Source: Methylobacterium sp. WSM2598
Lineage (GTDB): Bacteria; Pseudomonadota; Alphaproteobacteria; Rhizobiales; Beijerinckiaceae
DNA: 64,000 bases
Direction of reading: 5' to 3'
Assembly: GCF_000379105.1 (NCBI RefSeq)
Contig: NZ_KB900609.1
Span: 5,554,918-5,618,917, forward strand
Of this stretch, positions 55,246 through 64,000 are shown piece after piece (the first letter of the stretch is position 1; every line of letters begins with the position of its first letter). The notes under the pieces are model-generated. The model did not search any database, had not been told where the DNA came from, and saw nothing but the letters and a program-made list of their open reading frames with translations. The position numbers and the translations under genes are program-made.

Positions 55246-57489
55246 TCACAGGAGCTGGCCGATCGTGTCGAGCAATTCGCGTTGGTCGAACTTCTGCTTG
55301 GTGATGTAGGCATCCGCGCCGAGATCGAGGCCGCGGCGGATGTCCGCGGGGTCGCCGCGGGAGGTCATCAGGATGACCGGCAGGCGCGTCAAGGCGGGAT
55401 CGGCCTTGATCGCCTGGAGCAGCCCGAATCCGTCGAGGCGGGGCATCTCGACATCCGCCACCACCAGATCCACCTCGGCGTGGTCGCGGCGCAGGCGCTC
55501 GAGCGCGTCCTGGCCGTCGACGCAGACGAAGACGCGGTAGCCCTGCGCCTCCAGGATGCTCTTCTCCAGGGTGCGGGTGGTGATCGAATCGTCGACCACC
55601 AGGATGGTCCTGCGCCGCCCGGGCGCCTCGGCGCGGGCCGGGGCCGGCGCGACCCGGCCCGCCGTCTCCCCGGCCCGGGCGAGGAGGCCGGCCGGGTCGA
55701 GGACGAGGGCCGGGGTCTCGTCCGTGAGCAGGATTGTGCCGGAGAACAGCCCCGCCTCGCCCCCGATCGGCGGCGGCGGGCCGACGAGGCTCGCGCGCAC
55801 GTCGAGGAGGCGGTCGACGGCGGCGAGGCAGAGGTCGCTGCCGCTGCGCAGCAGCACGCCCCGCAGGAGCCCGTCCTCGACCGGGAGGGTGGCGTCGCCG
55901 CCGAGGAGCCCGGCGAGGGGCACGACCGGCACCACCGCGTCGCGGCCGTCGAGGCTGAGCCGGGCCGAGGGCACGCCCGCGACCGGCGCGATCTCCGCCG
56001 CCCGCAGCCGCAGCAGCCGCGCGGCGGCGCCGCTCGGGATCGCGTAGACGTGCCCCCCCGCCTCGACGAGGAGGAGCGGCCGGCGCGCCGCCGAGAGCGG
56101 CACCACCACGACGACCTCGGCCCCGTGGGGCTGGGCCCGGCGCAGGCGCGCCCGGCCGCGCAGCCGGGCCGCCGCCTCGGCGACGACGGAGAGCCCGACG
56201 CCGCGCCCGGAGAGGCGGTCGATCTTGTCGGTGGTCGAGAAGCCGGGCGCGAAGACGAGGCCGAGGGCCTCCCGGGTCGTCGGCCTGGCATCCGGGGCGA
56301 TCAGGCCCTGGCGGCGGGCCGTCTCGACGATGCGGGCGACGTCCGGGCCGCGCCCGTCGTCGCGCACGGCGAGCACGAGGTCGCCCCCGCGCACGGCGAG
56401 CGACAGGGTGACGGTGAGCGCCTCGGGCTTCCCCTTGCGGCGGCGCTCGTCGGGCGGCTCGGCCCCGTGGCTCACCGCGTTGCGCATCAGGTGGAGGACC
56501 GGGTCCTTCAGCTCCTGCAGCAGGCTGCGGTCGATCGGGACGTCGAGGCCCTGCAGCCGCACCTCGACGGGAAGGCCCGCCTCGCGGGCGATCTCCCGCA
56601 CCATCCGCCCGTAGCCGCCGAACACCGTCTCGGCGGGGACGAGGAGCAGGCGGTCGCTGCTCTCGCGCAGGCGTCGCGCCGCCGCCTCGACCGTGCCGGC
56701 GGCGCGGTGCTGGTCGCGGGCGAGGCCCGAGACGCCGCGCACCATCACCCGCGCCTCGCCGTCGAGGCGGCGGCCGAGGTCGAGGGCGGCCTCCAGGAGG
56801 GCGGCGCCGGGATCCCCCGCCTCGCGCAGGCGCCGCGCCAATGCGGCGACCTCGCCGGTGCGCTCGCGCCACGCGTCGGCGGTCCGGCGCAGGATCCGGC
56901 CCTGCCCGTCGAGCGCCGCGAGGGCGCCGCCGATCTCGTCGTGGCCCTGAAGGGCGAGGGAGAGGCCGTGCACCGCCCGCGACAGGCCCTCGACGTCGTC
57001 GCTGGCGATGCGCAGGACCGAGAGGGCGGGCTCGGGCGCGGGCTCCGCCTGCGGGGCAGGGGCCGCGGGCGGCGTCGCCGGGGCGGCCTCCCGGGGAGGC
57101 GGCGCGGCCGGCGGCTGCAGGCCGAGCGCCCGGTCGAGGGCCGCGGCGGCGTCGGCGGGAAGCGGCGGGTCGGGCGTCTCGGCGAGCCCCGCCGCCATGC
57201 CCTCGATCCGGTCGAGGGCGAGCGTCACCGCGGCGAGCGTCGCCGCGTCGAGGGGGTGCGCGCCCTCGACGATGCGGTCGAACAGGGTCTCGAGCCGGTG
57301 GGCGATCTCCTCGATCGCCGGCAGGTCGACGGCGCGGGCCGCGCCCTTCAGGCTGTGGGCGCGCCGGAAGACGTCGTTCCAGTCCGGGCCGCGGCCCTCG
57401 CGCGCGGCGGCGAGCGCGGCCCGGATCGCCCCGAGATGCTCCCGATGCTCGGCCTCGAAGGCCGCGAGCAGCATGGCGCGGATGTCCAT
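55246..57489 (-). CDS. cheA: Hybrid chemotaxis kinase CheA-REC
   Basis: A 747-residue kinase. The Hpt domain has FRRAHSLKGAARAV with the phosphorylated His near residue 44. A Pro/Ala linker (about 125-158) follows. The P3/P4 region holds LKDPVLHLMRNAVSHG near 330, VRDDGRGPDV, and GRGVGLSVV near 430. A CheW-like domain (about 460-605) follows, and a C-terminal receiver (about 625-745) has LVVDDSITTR and the Asp in VVADVEMPRLDG. There is no obvious P2 CheY-binding domain, and no separate cheY in the operon. The fusion to a receiver is typical of Wsp/Che3-type systems, not of the flagellar system. Confidence 0.94.
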   Translation of the reverse strand: MDIRAMLLAAFEAEHREHLGAIRAALAAAREGRGPDWNDVFRRAHSLKGAARAVDLPAIEEIAHRLETLFDRIVEGAHPLDAATLAAVTLALDRIEGMAAGLAETPDPPLPADAAAALDRALGLQPPAAPPPREAAPATPPAAPAPQAEPAPEPALSVLRIASDDVEGLSRAVHGLSLALQGHDEIGGALAALDGQGRILRRTADAWRERTGEVAALARRLREAGDPGAALLEAALDLGRRLDGEARVMVRGVSGLARDQHRAAGTVEAAARRLRESSDRLLLVPAETVFGGYGRMVREIAREAGLPVEVRLQGLDVPIDRSLLQELKDPVLHLMRNAVSHGAEPPDERRRKGKPEALTVTLSLAVRGGDLVLAVRDDGRGPDVARIVETARRQGLIAPDARPTTREALGLVFAPGFSTTDKIDRLSGRGVGLSVVAEAAARLRGRARLRRAQPHGAEVVVVVPLSAARRPLLLVEAGGHVYAIPSGAAARLLRLRAAEIAPVAGVPSARLSLDGRDAVVPVVPLAGLLGGDATLPVEDGLLRGVLLRSGSDLCLAAVDRLLDVRASLVGPPPPIGGEAGLFSGTILLTDETPALVLDPAGLLARAGETAGRVAPAPARAEAPGRRRTILVVDDSITTRTLEKSILEAQGYRVFVCVDGQDALERLRRDHAEVDLVVADVEMPRLDGFGLLQAIKADPALTRLPVILMTSRGDPADIRRGLDLGADAYITKQKFDQRELLDTIGQLL

Positions 57490-57506
57490 GCGGCGGCCTC
57501 AGCCCG

Positions 57507-57575
57507 CCCGCCCGCGGGCCCCGGCCCGCCCGCGGGCTTCGGCCCGCCCGCGGGGCCCGGCCCGCCAGCCCGGCG
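57507..57575. repeat. 18-bp GC tandem repeat between cheA and mcp
   Basis: Three full 18-base units (57507, 57525, 57543), each CCCGCCCGCGGG plus six bases, and a partial fourth fill the 89-base gap between the MCP stop and the cheA start. CCCGCGGG is self-complementary, so each unit can form a short hairpin. Confidence 0.8.
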
Positions 57576-57578
57576 CCG

Positions 57579-59264
57579 TCACAGCCGGTACCGCTGCGCC
57601 AGGGCCGTCAGGGCCGTCGCGAGCTCGCTCAGGTTGGCGGCCGCGCTCTCGACCTGCCGGGTGCCCGCCGCGGTCTGCTGGCTCGCCTGCCGGATGTTCT
57701 GCAGCGCCCCCATCACCTGCTCGATGCCGAGCTGCTGCTGGTTCGTCGAGGCGACGATCTGCTGGAAGGTCTGCACGCTCTCCTGCACGCGGGCGGTGAT
57801 CTCCTCGATGGTCGCGTGGGTGGTGTCGGAGCGCTCCTTGCCGAGCGCCACCCGCTTCACCGCCTCCTCGGTCAGCATCACCGAGGCGTTGATGCCCCGC
57901 TGGATGTCGCCGAGCAGCGCCCGCACCTGGCCGGTCGCCTCCTTGGCCTGGTCGGCGAGCGCCTTCATCTCGCTCGCCACCACCGCGAAGCTGCGGCCGG
58001 ACTCGCCCGCGGCGGCCGCCTCGATGGCGGCGTTGAGGGCGAGGAGATGGGTGCGCTCCGAGACGTCGTTCACGGTGGCGATGATCTCGCCGATGGCCTG
58101 CGTCTTCTCGCTCAGGGAGACGATGTTGGTCGCCACCGCCTCGCTCTGTTCGCGGATCGCGTCCATGGCGCGGGCAGTCTCGTCGACGGCGCGCAGCCCC
58201 GCCTGCGAGGTCTGGGCGGTCGCCTGCGCGGTGGCGATCACCTCCTGGGCGCGCTTGCCGATCTGCGCCCCCGCATGGGTGATCTCGTCGACCGTGGCGG
58301 CGGTCTCCTGCACGGCGGCGAACTGCTCCTCGACGCTCGCGGCCTGCTCCTGGGCGGAGGCGCGGATCTCGGCCGCGGCCGCGTTGAGGTTCGCGGTGGC
58401 GCCGCGGTTCTGGCTCGCGAGCTCGCGCAGCCCGTCGACCATCTGGTTCAGCACGAGTCCGAGCCGCCCGAACTCGTCCCGGCTCCGGTCGGCGATCCGC
58501 CCGGTGAGATCGCCCTCGCCGACCCGGCCGACGAAGGCCATCACGGTCTCGAGCGGATGGGCCACCGAGCGCCGGATCAGGGCGGTGATGACCAGCGCCA
58601 TCACCACGCAGGTGGCGAGCGCCGCGATGGTCGAGATGCGGCTCTCCTCGTAGACCGCGCCGACCCGGCGCTGCCCCGCGGCGATCGCCTCGTCGAGCGC
58701 GTCGCGCGCCGAGACCATGGTGCGCCCGAAGCTCTCCTGCGCCTGATCGAGATCCGTCTCCCCATTCTGCACGGTCGCCACGTCGCCGGCATCGAGGGCC
58801 TGGAACTGCCGTTCCGTCCCGGTGCGGATCGCCCGCAATTCGACCCCCGCCGCGGTCAGGATCTCGCCGATCCGCTGCCAGGCGGCGGCCCGGTCGGCGG
58901 AGAGGGACTGGCCGCGATACTCGTTGACGTTGGTGATGGCGCTCGCCAGCGCCGTCTCGGCCGCGGTGGCGGCGCGGCGCCAGCCGACCGCCGGCTCCTC
59001 CTTGGGCGGCACCTCGCGGTTGAGGGCGCGCAGGAAGTAGCGGGTCGTCGCCTCGTCGCGCAGGTCGCTCATCCGGCGCTGCGCCTCGCGGATTCCTTCC
59101 AGCTGGTGCATCACCGCGAGGTCGCGGCTGACGATGAGGTCGGTCGCGCGGCGCACGTCGCCGATCTGGGCGAGGGCGTAGAGGCCGAGCGCCACGATCA
59201 CCAGGATCACGGCGGTGAAGCCGAGGAGGATGCGGTTCCCGATCGAGATCGACACGCTGGTCAC
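57579..59264 (-). CDS. Methyl-accepting chemotaxis protein of the Che3-like operon
   Basis: A 561-residue receptor. TM1 is at residues about 13-33, a helical periplasmic domain of about 165 residues (four-helix-bundle type) follows, and TM2 is at about 205-228. A HAMP region (RRSVAHPLETVMAFVGRVGEGDL) and the signalling domain, with SERTHLLALNAAIEAAAAGESG near 398, come next. The conserved SFAVVASEMKALADQAKEAT follows. No C-terminal CheR-docking pentapeptide is present (ends AQRYRL). The start is uncertain: GTG at 59264 has GGAG four bases upstream and is preferred over GTG at 59255. It is the only receptor in the operon. Confidence 0.92.
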   Translation of the reverse strand: MTSVSISIGNRILLGFTAVILVIVALGLYALAQIGDVRRATDLIVSRDLAVMHQLEGIREAQRRMSDLRDEATTRYFLRALNREVPPKEEPAVGWRRAATAAETALASAITNVNEYRGQSLSADRAAAWQRIGEILTAAGVELRAIRTGTERQFQALDAGDVATVQNGETDLDQAQESFGRTMVSARDALDEAIAAGQRRVGAVYEESRISTIAALATCVVMALVITALIRRSVAHPLETVMAFVGRVGEGDLTGRIADRSRDEFGRLGLVLNQMVDGLRELASQNRGATANLNAAAAEIRASAQEQAASVEEQFAAVQETAATVDEITHAGAQIGKRAQEVIATAQATAQTSQAGLRAVDETARAMDAIREQSEAVATNIVSLSEKTQAIGEIIATVNDVSERTHLLALNAAIEAAAAGESGRSFAVVASEMKALADQAKEATGQVRALLGDIQRGINASVMLTEEAVKRVALGKERSDTTHATIEEITARVQESVQTFQQIVASTNQQQLGIEQVMGALQNIRQASQQTAAGTRQVESAAANLSELATALTALAQRYRL

Positions 59265-59287
59265 TGGCTCCGGAAGTGAGGGGGGAT

Positions 59288-59899
59288 TCAGGTCCGCGGC
59301 GCGGCGCCGAGGAAGGGCTGCAGGAGGGCGGCGAGGTCGAGGAGGGCGAAGCCTTCCCGGAGCGCGAAGCGCTCCGCGTCGGCCGCGTCGGCGCGGGCGT
59401 GGCCCGCGACGGCCCGCCCGGGCGGGGCGGGGCCGGGATCCAGGAGCGCGTCGAGCACGGCGAGCGCCCGCTCGACCCGCAGGCCCAGCCGCGGCGCGTC
59501 CCGCCGCAGCACCACGAGGTGCGCGCCCGCCTCGGCCGGGAGCGGCGGCAGGTCCAGGGCGGTGGCGAGGTCGAGGATGCTGAGCAGGGCGCCGCCCCGG
59601 CCCGAGAGGCCGATCAGGGCCGGCGGCGCGCCGGGCACCGGCGTGCAGGGCCGGAACGGCGCCACCTCGGCCACCGCGTCGAGGGGCAGGGCGAGGCACT
59701 CGGTCCCGACCCGGCACAGGAGCACGCGGCGGCGCGCCCGCGTCTCGGCCGGCGCCCGGCCGCGCTCGGCCAGGGCGCGGCTGCGCGCGTCGAGGATCGC
59801 CTCGACCCGGGCGGCACCAAGTGCCGCGTCGGCGCCAAGTGTGGCCTCCGCGCCAAGTGCCGCTCCGGGCGCGGCCGTCGGATGAGCCGGACCCGTCAC
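59288..59899 (-). CDS. cheW: CheW-like adaptor (first of two, downstream of cheR)
   Basis: A 203-residue protein with one CheW domain (about residues 55-185). Family elements seen are VLLCRVGTECLALPLDAVAEV near 60, VPGAPPALIGLSGRGGALLSILDLA near 88 and LLDLAALLQPFLG at the end. The N-terminus is a 50-residue low-complexity Ala/Gly stretch (GAALGAEATLGADAALGA, a degenerate six-residue repeat) not usual for CheW. The GTG at 59899 overlaps the cheR stop. It couples the receptor to the CheA hybrid. Confidence 0.88.
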   Translation of the reverse strand: MTGPAHPTAAPGAALGAEATLGADAALGAARVEAILDARSRALAERGRAPAETRARRRVLLCRVGTECLALPLDAVAEVAPFRPCTPVPGAPPALIGLSGRGGALLSILDLATALDLPPLPAEAGAHLVVLRRDAPRLGLRVERALAVLDALLDPGPAPPGRAVAGHARADAADAERFALREGFALLDLAALLQPFLGAAPRT

Positions 59900-61359
59900 G
59901 GCGCCACCGCGTCGAGGAGCGGCCGGGCCGCGTCGGTGAGGCGCGCGGCGGTCAGGCCGTCGCCCTCCGGCAGTTCGGTCTCGGGCGGCAGGGGGGCGGC
60001 GAGCCGCAGGGCGTTCTCGACCGCCCGCCGTCCCGCCGCCCCGCGCCCGAGGGCGATCAGGGTCAGGCCGAGATGGTAATGGGCCATGACGAAGCCTTTC
60101 TCGAGGTAGATCGCCGCGCGGAAGGCGCGCTCCGCCTCCTCGGGCCGCGCCCGCGCCCGGGCGAGCAGGCCCTCGTAGAAGCGCAGCCGCGCGTCGGTCG
60201 GATCGGCCTGCAGGGCCGCCCGGCAGGCCTGCCAGCTCGCGTCGAGATCCCCGGCATCCGCGAGCGCCCGCACGGCGGCGAGCGCCGCGCCGGGCGGGGA
60301 CTCGCTTGGCGGGGACTCGCTTGGCGGGGACTCGCCTGGCGGGGACTCGCCGGCCGGGGATGCCGGAGGCGCGGGCGGGGGCGACGGTCGCGCCGGGGCG
60401 CGGCGGGCCGGGCGCGACGGGGCGGGCGGCGGGACGCGCGGCGGGAAGGATTCCTGGGCCGGTCCGGGCGGGAGCGCCGGGAGAGGGGCCGGCGCCGGGT
60501 CCTCCTGCGGCCGCCGGTAGGCGGCGGTGCCGGGCAGGCTCACCGGGCGCAGGATCTCCGCGAAGGCCGGGTTGGGCTCGGCATGTCCGAGCAGCAGCCA
60601 GCCGCCGGGGCGCAGCCGCTCGGCCAGCGCCCGCACCACCGCCGTGACCGTGTCGGGATGGAAGTAGATCAGGACGTTGCGGCACAGGATGAGGTCGTAA
60701 TCCGTGAGCGCGAGCGAGGCCGTGCCGTCGACGAGGTGGAGCAGGTTCTGCGGCTCGAAGCGGGCGAGGCCGCGGAATTCCGGGCGCAGCGCGAAGGTGT
60801 TCTCGCGCGCGCCGCGCCGGAAGTAGCGCGCCCGCTCCTCGGCCGAGAGGCTGCGCAGGGCCCAGGCCCCGTACTCGGCCCGGCGCGCGACGGCGAGCAC
60901 CTCCCGGTTGATGTCCGTGCCGGTGAGCGCGATGCGCCACTCCGCCAGCGCCTCGCCGAGGATCTCGTGCAGCAGGATCGCGAGCGAGTAGGTCTCGGGA
61001 CCGGTCGAGCAGCCCGCGCTCCAGATCCGCAGCCGCTTCTCCCGCGCCCTCGCGGCGATGCGCTCGGGCAGGATCGTCCGGCGCAGGGCCGCGAACTGCT
61101 CCGCGTAGCGGAAGAAGAACGTCTCCCCGATGGTGATCTCGGCTTCGAGCGCCGCCCATTCCTCCTCGCTGGCGCTCAGATGCGCCAGGTAGGCGCCCGC
61201 GTCCGGCGCGGCGGCGGCGCGCAGCCGGCCCCGCAGGCGGTCCCAGAGCAGGTCGTCCTTGTCGGCGTAGTAGTGGTGGCCGGTGCGGGCGACGATCGCC
61301 GCCTTGAGCGCCGCGAAGGCCGGATCCTCCGTCGGCGCCCGCGGGGTCAGGCGGCCCAT
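59896..61359 (-). CDS. cheR: CheR methyltransferase with C-terminal TPR region (WspC-like)
   Basis: A 487-residue protein. The CheR domain (about 15-270) has ITIGETFFFRYAEQF near 85, the SAM site WSAGCSTGPETYSLA near 118, TGTDINREVLAVARRAEYG and CRNVLIYFHPDT near 225. A long Pro/Ala linker follows, including a SESPP tandem, and then a TPR-like region (about 355-470) with RLRFYEGLLARARARPEEAERAF (shown in parts) and AHYHLGLTL. CheR-TPR proteins are found in Wsp/Che3-type clusters. The stop overlaps the start of cheW, and its start overlaps the end of the first cheW by 13 bases. Confidence 0.9.
   Translation of the reverse strand: MGRLTPRAPTEDPAFAALKAAIVARTGHHYYADKDDLLWDRLRGRLRAAAAPDAGAYLAHLSASEEEWAALEAEITIGETFFFRYAEQFAALRRTILPERIAARAREKRLRIWSAGCSTGPETYSLAILLHEILGEALAEWRIALTGTDINREVLAVARRAEYGAWALRSLSAEERARYFRRGARENTFALRPEFRGLARFEPQNLLHLVDGTASLALTDYDLILCRNVLIYFHPDTVTAVVRALAERLRPGGWLLLGHAEPNPAFAEILRPVSLPGTAAYRRPQEDPAPAPLPALPPGPAQESFPPRVPPPAPSRPARRAPARPSPPPAPPASPAGESPPGESPPSESPPSESPPGAALAAVRALADAGDLDASWQACRAALQADPTDARLRFYEGLLARARARPEEAERAFRAAIYLEKGFVMAHYHLGLTLIALGRGAAGRRAVENALRLAAPLPPETELPEGDGLTAARLTDAARPLLDAVAP
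60293..60352. repeat. 15-bp tandem repeat inside the cheR linker
   Basis: Four 15-base units (GGCGGGGACTCGCTT and variants) at 60293, 60308, 60323 and 60338 encode repeated Ser-Glu-Ser-Pro-Pro on the minus strand. The unit length is a multiple of three, so copy-number change would alter only linker length. Confidence 0.85.
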
Positions 61360-61838
61360 TCGGCGAGCCGCTCCTGGGCGAGCCGCGTCTGCGCGTCGAG
61401 GCGCGCCCGCTCCTCGGCGAGGAGGATGCGGGACACGGCGAGTTCGTGCAGCAGGCGCCCGCCGCACCGCAATTCCCCGGCGACGCAGCCGTTGAGGGCG
61501 GTGCCCTGCGGGAGCGGCGTCACGGCCTCGGGTTCCACGCTGACGAGGTCGTCGACGCGGTCGACCAGGAGGGCGAGCGGCGCCGCCTCGCCCACGAGGA
61601 GCAGGTGACGGTAGAGCATCGGCCGGCCGGCGGACGCGCCCGCGAGCCCGAACAGGACCGCGAGGTCGAGCACCGGCACCGCCGCGCCGCCCAGGCTGAA
61701 GAAGCCGGCCAGCGCCGCCGGCACCCCGGGCGGGCGCCACAGGCGCGGCAGCGGCAGCACCTCGCGCACGGCCTCGCGCCGCACGGCGCAGCCCGTGCCG
61801 GCGACATCGACCACCAGGAAGGCCGCGGCCCCCGCCAT
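61347..61838 (-). CDS. cheW: CheW-like adaptor, first gene of the operon
   Basis: A 163-residue single-domain CheW. Visible are AAFLVVDVAGTGCAVRREAV near residue 4, LWRPPGVPAALAGFFSLGG near 31, VPVLDLAVLFGLAG near 54 and ALLVDRVDDLVSVEPEAV near 93. A C-terminal helix of about 40 residues (ILLAEERARLDAQTRLAQ) extends beyond the usual fold. The ATG at 61838 with GGCGGAGA upstream is chosen; upstream codons are not CheW-like. It overlaps cheR by 13 bases and is the first gene of the operon, with no clear promoter visible in front. Confidence 0.88.
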   Translation of the reverse strand: MAGAAAFLVVDVAGTGCAVRREAVREVLPLPRLWRPPGVPAALAGFFSLGGAAVPVLDLAVLFGLAGASAGRPMLYRHLLLVGEAAPLALLVDRVDDLVSVEPEAVTPLPQGTALNGCVAGELRCGGRLLHELAVSRILLAEERARLDAQTRLAQERLAEWAA

Positions 61839-61966
61839 TCTCCGCCTACCCGCCAGACACCCGGATGCGGCCGAGATAGGGGAGGGCGCGGGGATTCCCA
61901 ATGCTCCGCCGCCTCCTGCCCCGAAAGTCGAAGCAGGCTCCGCGGCCGAGGACGCCGGAAAACCGG

Positions 61967-61995
61967 TTGACCGGCCCGGTCCGGGCGCGTAGGTT
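61967..61995 (+). promoter_or_regulatory. Sigma-70-like promoter of the ilv leader
   Basis: TTGACC at 61967-61972, a 17-base spacer and TAGGTT at 61990-61995. The predicted start near 62002 puts the leader-peptide ATG about 26 bases into the transcript. Spacing is ideal and the -35 differs from consensus by one base. Confidence 0.6.
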
Positions 61996-62027
61996 CCGCG
62001 CCACTTTTCGGGATGGGTCGACGCGAC

Positions 62028-62078
62028 ATGCGCGCGGGTCTTATTGTAGGGTGGGCGCCACGGACGGGGCGGGCTTGA
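62028..62078 (+). CDS. ilv leader peptide (MRAGLIVGWAPRTGRA)
   Basis: A 16-codon open frame in the ilvB leader. Codons 5-7 are CTT ATT GTA, which encode Leu, Ile and Val in a row, the three end products of the pathway. CTT, ATT and GTA are rare codons in this GC3-rich genome, so a ribosome would stall there when charged branched-chain tRNAs are low. The stop (62076-62078) lies in the middle of the hairpin region that precedes the terminator, the standard layout of an attenuator. The ribosome site upstream (GGGATGGG) is weak. Confidence 0.8.
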   Translation: MRAGLIVGWAPRTGRA

Positions 62079-62107
62079 GAGACAGCCCGTGAGCCCGCCG
62101 GTGGCGC
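62055..62107 (+). promoter_or_regulatory. Attenuator pause/protector hairpin region
   Basis: GCGCCAC (62055-62061) pairs with GTGGCGC (62101-62107) and GGCGGGCT (62068-62075) with AGCCCGCC (62092-62099), giving one long stem. CGGGCT (62070-62075) can pair instead with AGCCCG (62084-62089). The two pairings exclude one another, as expected for a ribosome-controlled switch. Which form favours termination was not computed. Confidence 0.65.
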
Positions 62108-62111
62108 ATGC

Positions 62112-62134
62112 AGGGTCCTTCGGGGCCCTTTTTT
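62112..62134 (+). terminator. Intrinsic terminator (attenuator) upstream of ilvB
   Basis: AGGGTCC (62112-62118), the tetraloop TTCG, GGGCCCT (62123-62129, one G-U pair) and a run of six T (62129-62134). It lies 56 bases upstream of the ilvB ATG, so it can only serve premature termination. Confidence 0.9.
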
Positions 62135-62189
62135 ATTGCCCGAACCGGCCGCTGCACGAGACGAGACGCGAGCACAAGGAGGGGATCAG

Positions 62190-63968
<1,779 letters not shown>

Positions 63969-63986
63969 GGGCCGCGGGGGAGACCG

Positions 63987-64000
63987 ATGAACGCGATGAA
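63987..64000 (+). CDS. Start of the next gene, probably AHAS small subunit
   Basis: ATG at 63987 after GGGGGAGACCG, 18 bases behind the ilvB stop. Only the first codons (Met-Asn-Ala-Met) are in the window. The position is where ilvN/ilvH usually sits, so the regulatory small subunit is inferred from context alone. Confidence 0.45.

Overview
The window is very GC-rich chromosomal DNA of an alphaproteobacterium, most likely a Methylobacterium or close relative in Hyphomicrobiales/Rhizobiales. This is inferred from several features together. The genome has extreme GC3 and many overlapping start/stop junctions. It carries a MucR/Ros regulator of the non-zinc type, acdS divergent from an Lrp-type acdR, minCDE preceded by a CtrA-like box, the pal-cpoB-tilS-ftsH order, and rnpB next to the rsmH-ftsL-ftsI-murE-murF-mraY wall cluster. 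There is no plasmid, phage or transposase gene here; apart from the repeats, most genes are core or chromosomal accessory genes.

Layout. 1-5.5 kb: the end of a caspase-fold gene (running off the left edge, catalytic dyad lost), a CNT nucleoside transporter, a repeat element, an unknown acidic/proline-rich protein and minE-minD-minC. 5.5-11 kb: an unusually low-GC gap, a tiny secreted peptide, then ftsH, tilS, cpoB and pal on the minus strand. 11-18 kb: signalling and regulation (receiver protein, mucR, OmpR-type two-component pair, rhodanese, an MCP). 18.5-30.5 kb: ACC deaminase and its regulator, glnE, a PdhS/PleC-like PAS histidine kinase, pepN, gloA and a chaA-like antiporter. 30.5-39 kb: RNase P RNA and the first half of the division/cell-wall cluster. 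39-50 kb: hslUV, a RecD-like helicase, a Kef-type antiporter, a GT61 glycosyltransferase, a Cys/Met-metabolism PLP enzyme, an unknown two-gene membrane operon and cysC. 50.4-61.8 kb: one eight-gene minus-strand chemosensory operon. 62-64 kb: an attenuator-controlled ilvB with the start of the next gene.

Main points for a reader. (1) The 50.4-61.8 kb operon (CheW, CheR-TPR, CheW, MCP, CheA-REC, CheB, REC-REC-kinase, REC-PAS-kinase-REC) is not a flagellar chemotaxis set. It resembles the Che3/Wsp 'alternative function' systems, but both candidate outputs are histidine kinases. (2) A dispersed palindromic element occurs three times. Each time its first three bases are the TGA stop codon of the neighbouring gene, in the same orientation. 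One copy sits where the wall cluster is interrupted after mraY. (3) ilvB has a textbook attenuator: promoter, 16-codon leader peptide with consecutive Leu-Ile-Val codons, and a terminator. (4) A 33-bp minisatellite begins inside the last codons of a hybrid kinase and repeats its stop codon as a sense codon.

No tRNA, rRNA, CRISPR array or insertion sequence was recognised. All identifications come from reading motifs in the translated sequence; no database search was run.
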